A DNA stretch of 7,646 bases, taken from assembly GCA_027063585.1 (NCBI GenBank), contig JAMORM010000067.1, positions 1 through 7,646 of the forward strand. Reading direction: 5' to 3'. Shown here piece after piece: positions 1-7,340 of the stretch. The stretch comes from Sulfurimonas sp. GTDB taxonomy: Bacteria; Campylobacterota; Campylobacteria; Campylobacterales; Sulfurimonadaceae. The stretch's first letter is position 1. Each line of letters starts with the position of its first letter. A program made the translations under genes and the position numbers. The notes beneath the pieces were generated by a model. It searched no databases. It was not told where the DNA came from and was given only the letters and a program-made list of their open reading frames with translations.

Positions 1-282
1 TATTCCGCTACAAAAGCAGGCCTAAGAGCTTTTAGTGATGCACTTTTTGAAGAGACACGAAAAAGCGCTATAAGTATCACAAATATCAATCCTGATATGA
101 CAGAGAGTAATTTTTATGATGAGCTGTGGTTTGAGACAAGTCAAAAGGAGGATGAAAAACTACTCTCTTGTGATATAGCCGATGCTGTTGCGCATATACT
201 CAGTATGAGAAAAGGCGCAGTAGTAAGTGAGTACACCATAAGAAGTTTACATTTTGGAATTGCTAAAAAAACTAAGAAATGA
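1..282 (+). CDS. Short-chain dehydrogenase/reductase, C-terminal part (5' end outside window)
   Basis: The frame is open from base 1 to a TGA at 280-282 and gives 93 residues. It opens exactly on the SDR catalytic signature Y-x-x-x-K (YSATK), followed by the usual helix (AGLRAFSDALFEETR). Next comes an NINPDMTES stretch that matches the post-catalytic P-G/D-x-x-x-T region closing over NAD(P)H. The tail (DIADAVAHIL, then VVSEYTIRS) matches the C-terminal helix and strand of classical SDRs. The nucleotide-binding TGxxxGxG half lies upstream of the window. The Met at 97 is internal, not a start. The product is probably a soluble cytosolic NAD(P)-dependent oxidoreductase. Its substrate cannot be read from this half, and nothing ties it to the flagellar or sugar genes. 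Its 3' end overlaps the convergent minus-strand gene by 11 bp. Confidence 0.85.
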   Translation, partial: YSATKAGLRAFSDALFEETRKSAISITNINPDMTESNFYDELWFETSQKEDEKLLSCDIADAVAHILSMRKGAVVSEYTIRSLHFGIAKKTKK

Positions 283-526
283 TGTCAAACTTTGCACTTC
301 TGTCGGCTTGGGCAGAATTTAAGAAATCTATATTTTTTTTAATCTGCTTCATAGAGGAAGCTGTTTCATCTTTAAGGCTTTGTATCAGATTTGATGCTTC
401 TTGTAAAAGATAAAGTGCATTCTCAATCTCTTTTAAATCCTCAAGCTGCGGAATATCATTTAACAGAGATTCAAGATGCTTTACATCCTTTTGGACTATA
501 GCAATCTTGAGCTGATTAAGCCACAT
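272..526 (-). CDS. Small helical protein in the FliT position of the fliD-fliS operon
   Basis: This 84-residue protein is rich in Leu, Lys and Glu, with no signal peptide or membrane segment. Two likely amphipathic helices (about residues 3-20 and 28-70) show heptad-like leucines, including LKEIENALYLLQEA and a Lys-rich IKKNIDFLN. The ATG (524-526) lies inside the end of fliS, giving an 11-bp overlap, and is preceded by GAGAAG at six bases, so it is probably translationally coupled to fliS. In many bacteria the third gene of fliD-fliS operons is fliT, a small helical chaperone for FliD. Size, fold type and position fit that role, but I see no sequence signature that proves it, so no symbol is given. 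A run of eight T at 333-340 encodes its Lys-Lys-rich part. Function: inferred flagellar export chaperone or an uncharacterised flagellar accessory protein. Confidence 0.75.
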   Translation of the reverse strand: MWLNQLKIAIVQKDVKHLESLLNDIPQLEDLKEIENALYLLQEASNLIQSLKDETASSMKQIKKNIDFLNSAQADRSAKFDIIS

Positions 527-890
527 GTGTCGCTTCTCTCCATGCTTCTAAAAGACCTTTAAAGACATTCGTGCATTCATCTATTTTAGTTGTATCATTT
601 TCAACCAATGCTTCTGAAAGAAGTTGAATCTGATAGTTGTATAACCCGGAAAGATATGCAGAAATATTCCCTTGTGCTTTCATATCAAGCGTTTCAATAA
701 GCTCTACTATAATAGCAATCGAACGATTTGCCCAATAAAACTTTTTCTCTACATTTTTATCTTTTAGAGCTTTTTTAGCCTGAGCATTAAAACGTAGTAC
801 TCCTTCATATAGAATCTCTATGAGTTTTTCCTTTGATTCTATACCGACATTATTTTCTGTATATGTATTATAAGCGTTCCCTGCATACAT
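516..890 (-). CDS. fliS: Flagellar export chaperone FliS (flagellin-specific)
   Basis: FliS is a cytosolic four-helix chaperone that binds the C-terminal part of flagellin, keeps it from polymerising early and delivers it to the export gate. From the chosen start it has 124 residues, the usual family length. Family marks visible are NAYNTY near the N-terminus, LIEILYEGVLRFN (23-35), ANRSIAIIVELIETLD (54-69), GNISAYLSGLYNYQ (74-87) and a C-terminal LLEAWREA (113-120). A longer frame starts at 926 and adds 12 residues. I prefer the ATG at 888-890 because AAGGA (897-901) sits six bases upstream and the product then begins in the family style. The 926 ATG has no ribosome binding site and falls about where transcription from the sigma-28-like promoter at 933-960 should begin. 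The gene lies downstream of fliD and overlaps the next small gene. Confidence 0.93.
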   Translation of the reverse strand: MYAGNAYNTYTENNVGIESKEKLIEILYEGVLRFNAQAKKALKDKNVEKKFYWANRSIAIIVELIETLDMKAQGNISAYLSGLYNYQIQLLSEALVENDTTKIDECTNVFKGLLEAWREATHVA

Positions 891-932
891 GTGAAATCCT
901 TTTCCATCATTTTGTATTTCTTTCATAATAAA

Positions 933-960
933 TACATCGACTTATCATGAAATTTATTTA
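933..960 (-). promoter_or_regulatory. Sigma-28 (FliA)-type promoter for fliS, between fliD and fliS
   Basis: On the minus strand a -35 block TAAATAAATT (951-960) is followed after ten bases by TCGAT (936-940), giving TAAA-N17-CGAT. The enterobacterial FliA consensus (TAAAGTTT-N11-GCCGATAA) has the same 17-base distance between TAAA and CGAT. The element begins just after the fliD stop codon. The predicted start of transcription is near 925, which leaves a leader of about 35 bases carrying the AAGGA site of the 890 start. The element is nearly the same as the one before fliD. Sequence pattern only; no transcript data. Confidence 0.6.
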
Positions 961-962
961 GT

Positions 963-2357
963 TTAATTTAAATTATTTTGAGCATCTGTTAGACTATTTG
1001 CCATTTGTATAAATGCCGATGATGCACTGTTGAGTTTACTAATAAGAGCATCATATGCCTGCCATTGTTTAGCCATTGTTGCATACTTTGAATTTAATCT
1101 CTCTATAGCTTTTTCTCGTTGTTCTGTCAAAGAGTCTATTCTATCTTGCATGGAAGCTTCATAGTCATCAAGAATAGCACCATATTTACTGTATTTAGCA
1201 AACTCATCTTCCATTTCAGAAAATATACCGGCAACTTCAGTTATAGTTCCATCACTTGTCACAAAACTGCCCCCCACTAAAAATGCCTGAACATTATCCG
1301 GATTTTCATCAAGTTTTTCATTTAATTTTGAACTATCAAGAGACAATCTTCCATCATCTCCAAGTTCAATACCATAATCCTGCATCATACCGATACCACC
1401 ACCAACAACATTTAAAATATTTTCAATAGCTCTTTTCATACCTTTTATAGTACTGTCACCAGAAAAAACACCTCTATCTTCCTTTTTTTGCGAAGACTTA
1501 GTATCTGTATCTAACTGAAAAATTGCAGAATTATATTTATCTATGAAATTATTTATTTTAGATTCTATGTTTTCTCTGTCTTGCTTTACACTAACATTTG
1601 TTGTACCCACTTCTAGCAGTGTTATACTCACACCAGAAATCAAATCATCTACAACATTGTCCTGTCGAACAATATCGAGCCCATTAAATTTTAAATTTGC
1701 ATCTACTGCAGTCTGCACATTTGTCATTCCGGTCGTCAGTGCCGTATTTAAAGTATTATTTCCTGCACCATCTCCAAGGTCTGTAATAGAAATATCCTGC
1801 CCTGTTCCAGTTGCATCAGCACTCAACATCAATCTAAAATCATCTGTAGCCACTTGGACTATTGTTGCATCAACGCTCACACCCGCTTTTTCATTTATGA
1901 GGTTTTTCAAATCATCCAAAGTAGTAGTAGCATCATAATCAATAGTATATGTTTCTGTTCCAACCGCCAACTCAAGCTGACCGCTTCCTGTAGCTATCAA
2001 TGCATCTCTTGTTGTTAAACTTCCACTTTGTTCTATCTCTTTTGTAGCTAAATTCACTACCTCTAAAGAAAAATCTTGTATATCACTGCTATCATTTGCT
2101 GTTACTGTAGCTACAGATTCATTCGAACTTATTGCGGTTCTGGATTCAAATACACCATACTCTGTGAGCCCCTTTAAGCTCTCATACACATTATCCATCA
2201 ATGCATCTATTACATTCAATGCACCACTTTTTGATTTCTCTGCACTTATTCTACTGTCAATCGGTGCAACATACTGTGTCTCATCTGCCGCTCGTAACTG
2301 ATCTAGTACATCTTGTGTCAATACGCTTGATCCAACACCTAATGAAGATATACCCAT
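963..2357 (-). CDS. fliD: Flagellar filament cap protein FliD (hook-associated protein 2)
   Basis: FliD forms the oligomeric cap at the growing tip of the flagellum and guides exported flagellin into the filament. The 464-residue product begins GISSLGVGSS, the usual FliD opening, and the FliD_N region covers about residues 8-110. A flagellin-IN-like segment follows at about 120-195 (ETYTIDYD, then TLDDLKNLINEKAGV, then RLMLSADATG). FliD_C covers about 215-450, with DGRLSLDSSKLNEKL (335-349) and the terminal helices DRIDSLTEQREKAIERLNSKY and QWQAYDALISKLNSA, which form the coiled leg domain. It has no cleavable signal peptide, as expected for the flagellar type III export route. The start has AGAAGGA (2364-2370) six bases upstream. 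A sigma-28-like promoter precedes it. It is the first gene of the minus-strand operon and diverges from pseB. No flaG lies directly upstream. Confidence 0.96.
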   Translation of the reverse strand: MGISSLGVGSSVLTQDVLDQLRAADETQYVAPIDSRISAEKSKSGALNVIDALMDNVYESLKGLTEYGVFESRTAISSNESVATVTANDSSDIQDFSLEVVNLATKEIEQSGSLTTRDALIATGSGQLELAVGTETYTIDYDATTTLDDLKNLINEKAGVSVDATIVQVATDDFRLMLSADATGTGQDISITDLGDGAGNNTLNTALTTGMTNVQTAVDANLKFNGLDIVRQDNVVDDLISGVSITLLEVGTTNVSVKQDRENIESKINNFIDKYNSAIFQLDTDTKSSQKKEDRGVFSGDSTIKGMKRAIENILNVVGGGIGMMQDYGIELGDDGRLSLDSSKLNEKLDENPDNVQAFLVGGSFVTSDGTITEVAGIFSEMEDEFAKYSKYGAILDDYEASMQDRIDSLTEQREKAIERLNSKYATMAKQWQAYDALISKLNSASSAFIQMANSLTDAQNNLN

Positions 2358-2387
2358 AACAAATCCTTCTGTATAATTATCTTCAAT

Positions 2388-2415
2388 ATAATCGACATAT
2401 TATATAATTTATTTA
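2388..2415 (-). promoter_or_regulatory. Sigma-28 (FliA)-type promoter for fliD
   Basis: On the minus strand TAAATAAATT (2406-2415), ten bases, then TCGAT (2391-2395) give TAAA-N17-CGAT, the spacing of FliA promoters. The predicted transcription start, near 2379, leaves a leader of about 22 bases that contains the fliD ribosome binding site AGAAGGA. The -35 block is identical, base for base, to that of the element before fliS. A TATAAT on the same strand inside the spacer could instead act as a sigma-70 -10, so mixed control is possible. Confidence 0.62.
2399..2408 (+). promoter_or_regulatory. Palindromic ATTATATAAT: possible -10 box for pseB (and on the other strand for fliD)
   Basis: The ten-base block ATTATATAAT is its own reverse complement, so both strands carry a consensus sigma-70 -10 (TATAAT, plus strand 2403-2408). 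On the plus strand a start near 2415 would give pseB a leader of about 58 bases. No -35 is evident, which is common in Campylobacterota, where AT-rich upstream DNA replaces it. A second plus-strand TATAAT lies at 2372-2377. AT-rich DNA produces such matches by chance, so this is a candidate only. Confidence 0.3.
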
Positions 2416-2424
2416 ATAAATTGA

Positions 2425-3480
<1,056 letters not shown>

Positions 3481-4608
3481 ATGCTCAGTTATTCCACACA
3501 ACTCATTGAAGATGATGATATTGAAGCAGTAGTTGCTACACTGAAGAGTAATTATCTGACACAAGGGCTACGTGTTGCAGAATTTGAAGAAGCACTTTGC
3601 AGCTACACTGGAGCAAAATATGCCATTACTTTTAATTCCGCAACTTCTGCACTTCAAGGAGCATATTCAGTTTGTGACATCAAAGAAGGGGATGAGATTA
3701 TAACAACACCTGTCTCATTTGTCGCAACAGCAAATATGTTTGTAACATTAGGAGCAGAGCCTGTCTGGTGTGATGTAAAACTTGATGGAAATATTGATGA
3801 AAACCAAATAGAGAAGCTTATAACACCTAGAACAAAAGCTATTGTACCTGTAGACTTTGCAGGCAAACCTGTAAAAATCCAAAAAATAAATGCAATTGCC
3901 AAAAAACATAGACTTTTAGTTATAGAGGATGCTTCGCACGCACTCGGCTCAAGTATTAATGAAAAGAAAATTGGTTCTTTTGCAGATATGACTATATTTA
4001 GTTTTCATGCCATTAAACCCATTACAACAAGCGAAGGAGGTGCAGTACTCACAGATAACGAGGTATTTGCAAAAGCTTTACGCTTATTTCGTTCTCATGG
4101 TATTGTTAAAAAAGAATTTTGGAACTCCGACATGGTAAGTATGGGCTACAACCTTCGCATGACAGAAGTAGCAGCAGCACTTGGCTCTTCACAACTTAAA
4201 AAACTTGATAAATTTATAGCAAAACGCGATAAAATTTCTCACTATTTTGATGAAAGATTTAAAAATAAAAAAATGTTTTTAACACAAAAAATAGAGCCAA
4301 ATCAAGTAAGCTCAAGACATCTCTATCCTATTATTTTAAATCCAGAGCTACAATGTTTAAAAGAGGAGATATTTACAGAGCTACAAGAGAGAGGTTTAGG
4401 TGTGCAAGTACATTATAAACCTATTTATCACAATAGTTTTTATAAAGAAAAATTTGGCGAAGTTTCACTGCCTGTAGCTAATGATTTTTACCGTTCAGAA
4501 ATCTCTATACCTTGTAATCAAACAATGAGCATGGAAGATGCAAAATATGTAGCCGATACCTTTTTAGATGTTATACATAAATATGCACATAGGAAATGTA
4601 GTTTTTAA
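3481..4608 (+). CDS. pseC: UDP-4-amino-4,6-dideoxy-N-acetyl-beta-L-altrosamine transaminase, PseC
   Basis: PseC is a PLP aminotransferase that transfers an amino group from glutamate to C4 of the PseB product. The 375-residue protein is a DegT/DnrJ/EryC1/StrS family member of normal length. Seen are SATSAL (53-58, phosphate-binding region), TPVSFVATAN (76-85), IEDASHALG (148-156, where Asp150 should hold the pyridine nitrogen) and SFHAIKPITTSEGG (174-187) with Lys179 as the Schiff-base lysine. GYNLRMTEVAAALG (222-235) and HYKPIYH (311-317) follow. The 'HAIKPITT' context is typical of PseC within the family. The ATG follows the pseB stop with no gap and has only a weak purine-rich upstream site, so translation is probably coupled to pseB. 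Downstream, 215 bp before pseF hold a promoter-like site and a relict gene. Confidence 0.95.
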   Translation: MLSYSTQLIEDDDIEAVVATLKSNYLTQGLRVAEFEEALCSYTGAKYAITFNSATSALQGAYSVCDIKEGDEIITTPVSFVATANMFVTLGAEPVWCDVKLDGNIDENQIEKLITPRTKAIVPVDFAGKPVKIQKINAIAKKHRLLVIEDASHALGSSINEKKIGSFADMTIFSFHAIKPITTSEGGAVLTDNEVFAKALRLFRSHGIVKKEFWNSDMVSMGYNLRMTEVAAALGSSQLKKLDKFIAKRDKISHYFDERFKNKKMFLTQKIEPNQVSSRHLYPIILNPELQCLKEEIFTELQERGLGVQVHYKPIYHNSFYKEKFGEVSLPVANDFYRSEISIPCNQTMSMEDAKYVADTFLDVIHKYAHRKCSF

Positions 4609-4611
4609 CTA

Positions 4612-4620
4612 TGCTATAAT
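4612..4620 (+). promoter_or_regulatory. Extended -10 promoter element upstream of the relict gene and pseF
   Basis: TGCTATAAT is a perfect extended -10 (TGnTATAAT), four bases after the pseC stop. The predicted start lies near 4627, shortly before a GGAGG site at 4636-4640 that serves the relict reading frame. No clear -35 is visible, which extended -10 promoters tolerate. It probably once drove the nucleotidyltransferase gene and may now supply internal transcription of pseF-pseG-pseI. Based on sequence match alone. Confidence 0.45.
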
Positions 4621-4652
4621 AAATAAAATTAAAATGGAGGAAGAGTCTAAAT

Positions 4653-4824
4653 ATGCGAATAGCTCAAGATAAAATCAAAACGTTGAAACACTCAATATTA
4701 TCCATACTTCCGAATTCTGAAATATTTTTTTTGGCAATCGAACAGACGATAATCAAGAAAGGTGGGGATATTGATCCAAAATATAGATAGTACTAAATCT
4801 TACATAAAAAAACTACAATTATTA
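4653..4824 (+). pseudogene. Relict of an MNT-type minimal nucleotidyltransferase (MntA-like antitoxin family)
   Basis: A frame from ATG 4653 to TAG 4790 gives 45 residues starting MRIAQDKIKTLKHSILSILP, the N-terminal style of small MNT-domain nucleotidyltransferases. Pieces of the rest of the domain lie in other frames. FGNRTDDNQE (4730-4759) corresponds to the FGSRxDD motif. KGGDID (4758-4775, first frame again) is the metal-binding DxD. LIQNIDSTKSYIKK, continuing to LQLL and a TGA at 4825-4827, follows from 4771 in a third frame. The simplest reading is loss of one T in a T8 run (4725-4732), gain of one base near 4757-4760, and loss of about eight bases between short TTGAT repeats near 4770-4775. 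The C-terminal third of a normal protein of about 100 residues is missing. GGAGG lies 12 bases before the ATG. The active site is split, so it should be inactive; the 45-residue peptide could still be made. Confidence 0.6.
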
Positions 4825-5516
4825 TGAAAAAGGCAATCGCTATTATTCCAGCACGTGGTGGAAGTAAACGGATACCTAGAAAAAATATAAAAGATTTTCA
4901 TGGAAAACCAATCATAGCTTACTCTATAGAAGTTGCACAAAGATCAAATCTATTTGACAAAATTGTTGTCTCAACAGATGATGAAGAGATTGCACATATT
5001 GCTAAAAAATATGGTGCTGAAGTTCCCTTTATACGTCCAAAAGAGCTTTCAGATGATTTCACAAGCACTAGTGATGTTACAAATCATGCTATAGATTTTC
5101 TTATGCATCAAGGTGAAAAGTTTGATTATGCCTGTACCATTTATGCAACCGCACCATTTTTACAAAAAAAATACCTTTTAGAGGGATATGAAATGTTAAG
5201 AAATTGTGATGCAATTCATGCCTTCAGTGCCACTTCTATGCCATTTCCTATTCAAAGGACTTTTAAACTTACGAATAGTGGGCGATGTGAGATGTTTTGG
5301 CCTGAAAATATTTCTAAACGCTCTCAAGACTTAGAAGAAGCTTATCAAGATGCAGGACAATTTTACTGGCAAAAATTAGGAATAAGCTCAAATGAAATTT
5401 TATTCGGAAAAGAGAGTATTCCTATTATATTACCACGTCACTTGGTACAAGACATTGATACTATGGAAGATTTTACCAGAGCTGAACTGATGTATCAAGT
5501 TTTAAAATCAAAATGA
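4824..5516 (+). CDS. pseF: CMP-pseudaminic acid synthetase (cytidylyltransferase), PseF
   Basis: PseF activates pseudaminic acid with CTP to CMP-Pse, releasing pyrophosphate, and so makes the donor for flagellin glycosyltransferases. The 230-residue protein is a cytosolic member of the CMP-sialic-acid-synthetase family of usual length. The nucleotide-binding signature IPARGGSKRIPRKN is at 8-21. STDDEEIA (50-57) carries the family STDD/E motif, and ATAPFL (108-113), DAGQFYW (176-182) and VQDIDTMEDF (208-217, acidic metal-site region) follow. The PseF rather than NeuA assignment leans on the DAGQFYW motif and the pse neighbours. No Shine-Dalgarno sequence precedes the ATG; the upstream bases are only A/T-rich with one CTAC. 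The stop overlaps the pseG start as ATGA. An A8 run lies at 5164-5171. Confidence 0.93.
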   Translation: MKKAIAIIPARGGSKRIPRKNIKDFHGKPIIAYSIEVAQRSNLFDKIVVSTDDEEIAHIAKKYGAEVPFIRPKELSDDFTSTSDVTNHAIDFLMHQGEKFDYACTIYATAPFLQKKYLLEGYEMLRNCDAIHAFSATSMPFPIQRTFKLTNSGRCEMFWPENISKRSQDLEEAYQDAGQFYWQKLGISSNEILFGKESIPIILPRHLVQDIDTMEDFTRAELMYQVLKSK

Positions 5517-6343
5517 CTATATTTAGAGTAGATTTTGGAAATGATATTGGGCTTGGACATCTCAAGAGAAGCCTTGTCTATGCTAAAAATTTCAAGGAAG
5601 TTTTCTACATCTCCAAAAGCGACAAAAAAGAATTTGTACCTTACCCTCTTATACCTATCAAAGAGGAAGAAGAATTTTTCTTTCATATAAAAAAACTGCA
5701 ACCTTGTGAAGTGGTAATTGACAACTATGCCTTTACATGTAAAGATGAAAAAAAGTTTAAAAAGCTCTACCCTCATATAAAACTCACTGTTTTTGATGAT
5801 GATTATAGGGAACATTTTTGTGATAAAATTATCAACCATAATGTCAGTGCAGATAAAAACAGATATAAAAATCCTGATATTGTCAAAATCATACCACCAC
5901 TTATACGAGACGAATTTATAGAAGAGAAAAAGATACAAAGGAGTAAGATCTACGATATTTTTCTCTGTATGGGAGGAAGTGATACATGCAATCTTAGTAT
6001 TCCAATACTAAAGACGCTTCCAAGTCATCTAAATATTATATTACTTACAACCTCTACAAATACTAATTTAAAAGCATTACAAGCATTTGTTCTTAACAAA
6101 AAAAACATATCTTTACATGTAAATTCAAATGAAATGGCAAAACTGCTTCATCAAAGTAAATTTGCTATAATTACCCCAAGTGTGATAGTCCATGAAGTCT
6201 TATATATGGAAATTCCTTTTATTGCTATTAAAACAGAACAAAATCAAGACGATATATATAAATATCTTAAAAACAATCAATATAATGTAACCAATACGAT
6301 TTTAGACAACTCAATAAGGGAAGTATATGATAAATTTAAATAA
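5513..6343 (+). CDS. pseG: UDP-2,4-diacetamido-2,4,6-trideoxy-beta-L-altropyranose hydrolase, PseG
   Basis: PseG removes UDP from the diacetamido-trideoxy-altrose nucleotide, giving the free sugar used by PseI. The 276-residue protein is of usual length for a stand-alone PseG, a GT-B-fold hydrolase related to MurG. The N-terminal loop reads DFGNDIGLGHLKRS (7-20); the family's D-x-x-x-x-G-x-G-H motif is present with His16 as the expected catalytic residue. VVIDNYAF (67-74), FDDDYREHFCD (94-104), CMGGSDTCN (152-160) and a C-terminal VIVHEVLYMEIPFIAIKTEQNQ match the UDP-binding half. The C-terminal part is more divergent than usual: the common SAGST-x-x-E is TPSVIVHE here. There is no fused acetyltransferase domain, which some PseG homologues carry. 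It starts inside the pseF stop (ATGA) and its end overlaps pseI by 17 bp. Confidence 0.92.
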   Translation: MTIFRVDFGNDIGLGHLKRSLVYAKNFKEVFYISKSDKKEFVPYPLIPIKEEEEFFFHIKKLQPCEVVIDNYAFTCKDEKKFKKLYPHIKLTVFDDDYREHFCDKIINHNVSADKNRYKNPDIVKIIPPLIRDEFIEEKKIQRSKIYDIFLCMGGSDTCNLSIPILKTLPSHLNIILLTTSTNTNLKALQAFVLNKKNISLHVNSNEMAKLLHQSKFAIITPSVIVHEVLYMEIPFIAIKTEQNQDDIYKYLKNNQYNVTNTILDNSIREVYDKFK

Positions 6344-7340
6344 CTTAGACCAAACATTTATAATTGCTGAAATTGGTTCAAACCACAACCAAAATTTAGA
6401 ATTGGCAAAAGAGATGATTACTTCAGCAAAAGATTCTGGTGCTGATGCAGTTAAATTTCAATCAATTAATGTAAATGAGCTGTATTATAACCCATCTCAA
6501 AAGATAAAAGATTTACATAGAAAAATTGACTTATCGGAAGATTGGCACCATAAGTTAAAAGAATTTTGTGATAAACAAGAAATTACATTTTTTTCTGCAC
6601 CTACTTATTTAAAAGCTGTAGATATTTTAGAAAATATAAATGTAGAATTATATAAGATAGCATCAGCACAACTGGGTACTTTTCCTCAGCTAATAGAAAA
6701 AGTTGCCCAATTAGGAAAACCAACTTTGCTGTCTACAGGAATAGTATCATACCGTAATTTAGAAGATGTTGTCAGAACATTTGAAAAATATAACCATAAC
6801 AACTTTGCTATTTTTCATTGTAACAGTTTGTATCCTACTCCTTACAATAAGGCAAATTTACATCTGATAGAAGTCTATAGAAGTATGTTTAATAAAACTA
6901 TTGGCTATTCAGATCACACGGAAGGAATATATGCTTCCTTATCTGCTGTATCATTAGGTGCAAAAATTATAGAAAAACATTTCACTACGGATAAAAATCT
7001 ACCTGTACCTGATACATCCATTTCAATTTTACCTCATGAATTTAGAGATATGGTCAAAGGGATTAGAGCTGTAGAACAAGCATTAATACATAAAAGCAGA
7101 ATTAATCTAGAAAAAGATGAAAAACAGTTTAAAAACAGTATCTTATACAGACTTGTATTAAAAAAAGACAAAAAACAAAATGAAGCTTTTATTGAAGAAG
7201 ATTTTGAATTTAAACGAGATACAAATGGTATAAACTGTAAACAGATGTATTTTATTATAAAACATATGAAAAGTGCAGATATATTACAAAAAGGAGAGCT
7301 GTTGACCTGGAATATGCTGAAAGGAAAAATCTCTAAATGA
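6327..7340 (+). CDS. pseI: Pseudaminic acid synthase (NeuB/PseI family)
   Basis: PseI condenses 2,4-diacetamido-2,4,6-trideoxy-L-altrose with phosphoenolpyruvate to form pseudaminic acid, using a divalent metal. The 337-residue protein has the NeuB TIM barrel at about 10-250: FIIAEIGSNHNQ (11-22), DAVKFQ (40-45), YKIASAQ (109-115), LSTG (135-138), HCNSLYPTP (164-172), GYSDHTEG (193-200) and IIEKHFTTDK (214-223). His197 and His218 are 21 residues apart, as are the metal-binding histidines of NeuB. An antifreeze-like SAF domain (about 275-335), which closes over the neighbouring subunit, is present but divergent. Context assigns PseI. Two details differ from what I recall of PseI: SAQ where a Glu is usual after KIAS, and LPVPDTSIS, which resembles the NeuB group. 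AAGGG lies just upstream of the ATG, inside pseG. Confidence 0.9.
   Translation: MINLNNLDQTFIIAEIGSNHNQNLELAKEMITSAKDSGADAVKFQSINVNELYYNPSQKIKDLHRKIDLSEDWHHKLKEFCDKQEITFFSAPTYLKAVDILENINVELYKIASAQLGTFPQLIEKVAQLGKPTLLSTGIVSYRNLEDVVRTFEKYNHNNFAIFHCNSLYPTPYNKANLHLIEVYRSMFNKTIGYSDHTEGIYASLSAVSLGAKIIEKHFTTDKNLPVPDTSISILPHEFRDMVKGIRAVEQALIHKSRINLEKDEKQFKNSILYRLVLKKDKKQNEAFIEEDFEFKRDTNGINCKQMYFIIKHMKSADILQKGELLTWNMLKGKISK

Noticed and set aside
298..317. Inverted repeat TTCTG/CAGAA near the convergent gene ends, considered as a terminator
   Set aside because: The stem is only five base pairs with a ten-base loop, it is inside a coding region, and the T-run that follows is 16 bases away.
1543..1938. 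Long open frame on the plus strand opposite fliD
   Set aside because: It is a mirror of fliD coding bias: Ser/Val/Thr-rich with no domain and no ribosome binding site.
3654..3902. Minus-strand open frame opposite pseC
   Set aside because: It is a shadow of the conserved PLP-enzyme coding sequence and has no start signal.
5164..5171. A8 run in pseF, and a similar A8 run in pseG at 6108-6115, as phase-variation tracts
   Set aside because: A-runs of this length are common in AT-rich Lys codons, and both genes are intact; Campylobacterota phase variation usually uses G-tracts, and none is present.
5495..5938. Minus-strand open frame of 147 residues, Phe- and Tyr-rich, opposite the start of pseG
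   Set aside because: The aromatic richness is the complement of Lys/Glu codons in AT-rich pseG; the apparent hydrophobicity does not form a convincing membrane protein.
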